This document shows positions 59,183 to 64,000 of a stretch of 64,000 bases of DNA, piece by piece. The position numbers and the translations under genes were made by a program. The notes below the pieces were generated by a model, which ran no database searches, was not told where the DNA came from, and saw only the letters and a program-made list of their open reading frames with translations. The stretch's first letter is position 1. The number at the start of each line of letters is the position of its first letter. Source of the DNA: Lactarius indigo. Lineage: Eukaryota; Basidiomycota; Agaricomycetes; Russulales; Russulaceae. Location: assembly GCA_025766275.1 (NCBI GenBank), contig JAFKAC010000085.1, positions 186,001 through 250,000 of the forward strand, written 5' to 3'.

Positions 59183-60336
59183 GGGCTGTCGAACCTCGTA
59201 TTAGGTCTCCACTTATAGCTCCTAGTATAGTCTGTGCCCCCTTTTCGAATATGTACTGGCTCCGCACCCGCCACTGGGTCGTGGTTCACCACTGACCGGT
59301 GACTTTTGGTTATCAATCTGCTCAGATAACTTATGATAATGGCTTCTTGGCAAGAGTATAATAAATGACTATGTTGCTAACGTGCAGATTCGAGACTATC
59401 GTCTAGCTGCTGTCAGGGAAACTCTTTACCGCTCGACGTTCAACCGCCATCGGACCACAGCTTATATAGCGCTCACACGTCGTTACTCCGAGTCACCGCG
59501 ACGTCGCTTCCCAAAACCGCTCCCTTTTGTGGCTATGGATGGGAGTGTTGAAATTCGATTTTGGGACTTTGCACCTTCACCACACCACCGGCAGTACGAT
59601 AGGTTTACTTGTAGGTATGCATTATGATCTAACTCGTTCAATGGTCGATGGTCCCAGAAGACGCATGCAAAGAAGGAGTTCGAGACTTGAAAGCTTGAAA
59701 TACTAGTAATCGAGGTTCTTCCTCGGCCCGGGCCACTGCTCTATCCAATGAGTCGGTTTCAGGCTTCAAAGTTGCTGCGTCCCCTCGTGTCTGACTTTGC
59801 ATTTCGCTTCCCCATGTTGGAAATGTGGCCCGTCTGCATTCGTATTCAGTTCATGACATGCATGACATTCCGTGATGACTACCCTAAGATCGGTGAGTAG
59901 CACGAATAGGCCCGAAAAAACATATTTTCAGGTGGCTCGGAATGTTGCAAAGATGATATGCAATCTTATCAGGTCGAATCAAGCATCTAGTGGCGTGAGC
60001 GAGAAATGCAGTCACCAAGCATTTGACTGGCGTGCATTTATGGGATTGGACCCTCAAGGCCTCAAGTTTTGCAGCTGCATATACGAAGTTCAAAATCAAA
60101 TGTGATGGGATGGGGCAACTTTCAAGTATGATCCGTCCCTTCTACTGTACCATTTTAACAATGCCGCCCCTCAAGTCCAGTTCCGACCCCAATTTACACG
60201 ATAAAAGCTCTGCGTCCTGCTCAGGCTTTCAGCGCTCCAATGCTCAGGCCGCCGGGCCCACGACATCTGACTCTAACTTGAAGGCGCCGCATAAATCGCT
60301 GTATCGTAGATACCTTCTCGGCGGCTCCCGTAATCA
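59183..60336. other. Intergenic region
   Basis: About 1.15 kb. Frames at 59382-59627 and 60023-60463 have no domains, and the second overlaps the secreted protein gene in another frame. The promoter of that gene lies at the right end. Confidence 0.5.
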
Positions 60337-60644
60337 TGCGTTGCCGTCTGATCTCTGTGCTCTTTCTTCTCGCCGCCGGGATCCCCCACGGCCTCGCGAC
60401 CCCCCTTGCAGCGTATCGGGACACTATGCGCGTGAAGCGTGCTTGGGCCGTCATCCCAGCTAACTGAGAATGCCTGGGCTACCCTGTCTACGGGCACCAA
60501 TATGGCACTCAGACCCCGCCGTGGGAACACTGCATGATGTGCGTGCCGGTCAATGGGTGGCGGGTGCAGTATGGGGCGAACAACCCCAGTCGCGAAGCGA
60601 ACCTAATTGACGGCGCGATGCGACACGGGCTTCCCAACCAGTAG
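60337..60644 (+). CDS. Small secreted protein, two exons, about 83 residues
   Basis: The ATG at 60337 encodes a clear signal peptide (MRCRLISVLFLLAAGIPHG, followed by LATPLQ). A 56-nt intron with donor GTATCGG, branch site GCTAAC and acceptor CTGAG (about 60410-60465, phase 1) joins LATPLQ to QCLGYPVYGHQYG. The mature part continues with EHCMMCVPVNGWRVQYG and ends at a TAG at 60642-60644. It has three mature cysteines and is rich in glycine, tyrosine and tryptophan. Neither exon is long enough to stand out as an open frame, so it is easily missed. I recognise no family. The match of signal peptide, splice signals and reading frame supports a real extracellular protein. Confidence 0.6.
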
Positions 60645-61325
60645 AATCCCTGGATCAGCAGCAGACCATGACTGGCCACACACGGCCGCCGCCTGAGCCA
60701 CCACCGGATTTTGCCCAATGCCTTTCTACAAACCTGGACTTACCAATCTTGTTGTATCGCGCGCCGATCTCACATGGACGAGTTCCGGGTAATTGAACAT
60801 TAGGCGCTTTTCTGCCTCGCTGTCATGGTGACCTCTGTCTCCGATGAGTGATTACTTTCCACTCACAATAAATCTGCAGATACACGGACACCTTTCCTTC
60901 AAAAGCACAGCCCATACGATCCTTCTATTCGCAAAGAACTGTTCAGGACCCTACAAGTTTTCAGCATCAAATATTATAGTAAACTGTTGACAGTTTTTTT
61001 ACAATTTAAGCTACTTAGTGTTCAACTAGTAATATAAATGGTTGGGGCCTTAGGCCGCCTGATGGTAAGTTACATGCATGATACAATGTATTGTTTCCTT
61101 ATACATTCCTGTAGCCATTGTGACTGTTCCTCTCTGACGTCAGTACGATTTCCACATCAAAGCATGTCTCGCACCCCTATAACCCTCCAGCTGAAAATCC
61201 TACACTCGCTGGGGGCTGAGACCTGAAAAGTACTGTACACGGTGCTCGCCAACAGACTTATACCAGTCTTCTACGATGACCTTCAGTCATAGTACAACAC
61301 AAGCGCGCGACACCGATTGTTACTC
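60645..61325. other. Intergenic region
   Basis: About 680 bp between a plus-strand and a minus-strand gene end. No supported gene. Confidence 0.5.
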
Positions 61326-62974
61326 TCACCTCGCGTGCTTGTCATGGCACATATCAGGGGGGTGCTGAGCTTGAGCATACGTTGGGGTGGACGGTAGGAA
61401 GTCTTGAGATGTCTCTTCAGGGTGTAATTCTACGGTGATCATCTCAAGGGCTTCGTTGACCATATGCGAGTATTCGATACGGAGTTCCGTCTCTGTCGGA
61501 GACGCTTTCCGGCGCAACATCAACACTCTAAAAAAAGTAATTTGAAATCAACAAAGACCGCGCGGAGAGCACCACACGTACAATCGGCACGACTAGTGAG
61601 AGATGCGTCAAGAATCAACGAAGCGAACATGACTGGGAAGAGAAAAAACCAATCACCAGAGCGGAGGGTAGAATGTACGCGAACCAAGGGCCAACGCCTT
61701 TGGCTTCATGCATCAGCCGTGAGCTATGGCAAAACCTAGTCAGTAATCGCGGTCTAGATGGTCCGTGGCGATCCCTCACCTGAAAAAAGTCCCAATCGTC
61801 AACATGTTCAACGATGTCGTGATGACGTAGACGAGTACCCCTACATAACCAGAAATGTCAGACCACGCCGATGATGCATTCGGCAGATCACGACCTGCCT
61901 TGCTTCAGAAAACTCTGGCCTATCGGGCCGAAGGTACCACGCTCCCGAATGCAGTGCTATACCGGTTTACCATGGTCGTCATTTAGGTAGATAAGGTAAC
62001 GGTCATTAGACTCACTCGAACCACAATGAACATGTTGAGGCCATCGAACAAGGCTGTGAGTATCTAAAAGAAGCCTAATTCAGCAGAGGTGATAGCAAGC
62101 CACAAGCGCCACCGTACAGAGATCATCTGACCAAGAAAAAGCTTTTATCAGTATAATCGGACAAGCGCGCCAGAGTCCTAGACGCACTCCTAGGTGATAG
62201 GCAAAGGGGGACTGTCCTAAATTGGCCCCATGTACTGGACCGGCCGCCCCTAGAAAGAAATTCGGTTGATCCGAAATGGCGAAACAGCTGGTGCGTTTGA
62301 CGACAACGAACAAGAGGGACACTGTGATTCATTGAAGAGTCAGGAATATTTATTGATAAACAAAGCCTTTGGGACAGACGGGTCAAATGCTTGCAGACCA
62401 CCCAAATAAGAACGCTGAAAAGACCGAAGAGGGTGATTGAAAGAATGGCGAGAACAATTTTTTTCCTCCCAGAAAACGCGTATGTACGCAACATCAGAAT
62501 GACTGAGAATGTGGGTGTGAATGACAGCTCGTAGAGCACGCGACCTAGTCGTGCTTACATTGCGCTGACAATATCTATGATTTAACTGTGAGGAAAGATC
62601 AGACGGGAATCGCGAATAGGCGCACCGTAGGTATGGTACAAGCAAAAAGAACACGATAGTATGACTCGCAAACGTGTTGCTCGTGGTCGGCGAGAAGACC
62701 CCAGAAATGGAACGGTGCGATGACCAGTGGGTAATAGCGGCAAAATAGATATGCTGCTTTCACAACATTCCACGAAGCAGGGTAGATCTGTGAGTCGACA
62801 ATTAGAGTAATCCATCGACCACCCCTCGGCAGGTGAGAGTGAGGAGGAAGGTACACGCTTACAAAGGCAACTTCTTGGTCCAGCCTAAAAACACCGAAGT
62901 CAAACCACATTCACAATAAGCACCGAGATTCAACGAACGATATAATCCAATCATAGAAGCACACGGCATCTATG
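61326..62974 (-). CDS. DUF6533-type seven-helix membrane protein (5' end uncertain)
   Basis: The first recognisable exon encodes FYDWIISFVESR, spliced to LDQEVAF and then IYPASWNVVKAAYLFCRYYP. This is the DUF6533 signature: a D-x-x-x-x-x-L-D-x-E-V segment followed by a W-x-x-x-K helix and R-Y-x-P. Later exons give SVILMLRTYAFSGRKKIVLAI and a helix (LSITLFGLFSVLIWV), then GVLVYVITTSLNMLTIGTFF. A cytosolic tail (LMLRRKASPTETELRIEYSH) ends at 61326. The family is expanded in agaricomycetes and predicted to be receptor-like seven-helix proteins of unknown ligand. The start codon was not found: a stop lies just upstream of the first exon, so another exon exists beyond 62974. Middle exon borders are approximate. 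Confidence 0.75.
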
Positions 62975-64000
62975 AGCTAATCATCAGGGAACGCCGGCAG
63001 GACGCCAAACCACATGGGGAACCTACAGGCAGCTAGAAATGGTCTTGTTAGTCAACTTGGCTGGCAAGAGGGAGGAATGTACGCACCTATGAGAGAGTAA
63101 CGCCCGCTAGATGCAGCCAGCACGAACAAGTAGAGCCCCTCTGTCAACACATGACCTCCGAAATAGAAACTGGGACGCACATATTCAGTATATCCAGGCT
63201 GGACGCCAACAGTTGCAGTGGAAGCGGCGGCTCCTCCATGAAGGACGGTGCTGACGCTGCCACTGGCCAAGTGGTGCAGCAGACCGATATCCTTCAGGCT
63301 TCGAGCTTCAAGGGTTGTCCAACCGGGGTCGGGATGAATGGGAGAGGGGAAATCGTTAGTGGTAAGACACGTAGAGGCGGCGGAGCGTGCATGCGAGAAC
63401 TTAAACTGAAAGGGAAAAAGGATTGCCCAGTGATGCGGAGAGACACGTAGATAGCATCAAAAGTTTTTTTTGATCGAGTTGGCCTTACCATGTTACGATG
63501 CGGTCATCGCTTGTTTGAAGTTGTTTCAGGTGCAACAAATTGCGGGGAATCAAGATCTGGGCGTCGTGGGGTGTCTGACTGTCCTTTCGGGCTTCACAAG
63601 CTCCTTGGCAGTTGGCACGACCTGGGCTGGTATATTACTCTGATACCTTCCCGTGCGTGCTTCCTGATTCAATACGCCCAGTTCGTTTAGATCCGCCCAT
63701 GACAAGCGTCCCAGTCTATTATTTATAGGGCATTCGCCTCATCTCCCCCGGGGGATTACCTGCAGTCGCTGGTCATATAAATCCTACTGTAGATCTAGAG
63801 GTAGCGAAGGTCCTCTAGACGACTGTTGCCTGTTACAGTGAATTGAATTTAAGCCGAAAATCAAATTCTGGTCCAAACATTGCCGTAATACGCATGTGGC
63901 GTTCTCGGCGCAGGCGACAAGGCGCAACTCGGATCACCAACCTCCTGGATAAAGCATCAAAGCATTCCCAATTCTTCGGGCCTACACTGGAGTACTGTAT
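62975..64000. other. Region upstream of the DUF6533 gene to window end
   Basis: About 1 kb. A minus-strand frame at 63052-63270 has one hydrophobic stretch (VLTEGLYLFVLAASSGRY) and could be an exon of the DUF6533 gene or of another gene, but I could not join it. Nothing else is supported. Confidence 0.4.

Noticed and set aside
63052..63270. Minus-strand frame with a hydrophobic segment near the window end
   Set aside because: It may be an exon, but no junction with the DUF6533 gene keeps frame, and no family is recognised.

Overview
The window is nuclear DNA of a filamentous basidiomycete, most likely an Agaricomycete. Coding regions are cut by many short introns (about 40-110 nt, GT/AG, with CTAAC or CTGAC branch sites). 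The protein families fit this group: a Goodbye-NACHT STAND protein, DUF6533 seven-helix proteins, agaricomycete sesquiterpene synthases, polyporopepsin-like proteases and many small secreted proteins. Most models below were assembled by hand by joining reading frames across splice sites, so intron positions are predictions.

Region 1 (1-16.5 kb). A serine/threonine kinase gene (11886-15648, minus) has a partial second copy at the left edge (1-3228) that carries only its C-terminal half and 3' flank. Between the two lies a large minus-strand NLR-type gene (3645-10169). I read it as one protein: Goodbye domain, NACHT NTPase, long ankyrin array, and a C-terminal two-helix SLATT domain. This Goodbye-NACHT-ANK-SLATT architecture is the most interesting object in the window. 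A small unknown gene (15879-16470) follows.

Region 2 (16.5-29.3 kb). A complete cytochrome P450 gene (17685-19594) is flanked by about 550-bp direct repeats. It is followed by a small secreted protein gene, an Rds1-like secreted ferritin-fold protein gene with a GC-AG intron, and a secreted aspartic protease gene. A perfect 23-bp hairpin stands alone at 23892-23940.

Region 3 (29.3-40.5 kb). Housekeeping genes: a Dbp7-type DEAD-box helicase and an Afg2/Drg1-type AAA ATPase, both 60S-ribosome biogenesis factors in other fungi, plus a MARVEL-like membrane protein gene. Two small secreted protein genes sit between the helicase and the ATPase.

Region 4 (40.5-49.5 kb). Gene-poor accessory DNA: a decayed ankyrin pseudogene, degenerate repeats, and a 1.77-kb element with 27-bp terminal inverted repeats flanked by TA, filled with G/T-rich minisatellite sequence.

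Region 5 (49.6-64 kb). A sesquiterpene synthase gene lies next to a second P450 gene, forming a minimal terpenoid locus. Then come a mitochondrial D-lactate dehydrogenase, eIF3e, an MPU1-like PQ-loop protein (divergent from eIF3e over about 140 bp), a previously hidden two-exon small secreted protein, and a DUF6533 membrane protein whose 5' end is uncertain.
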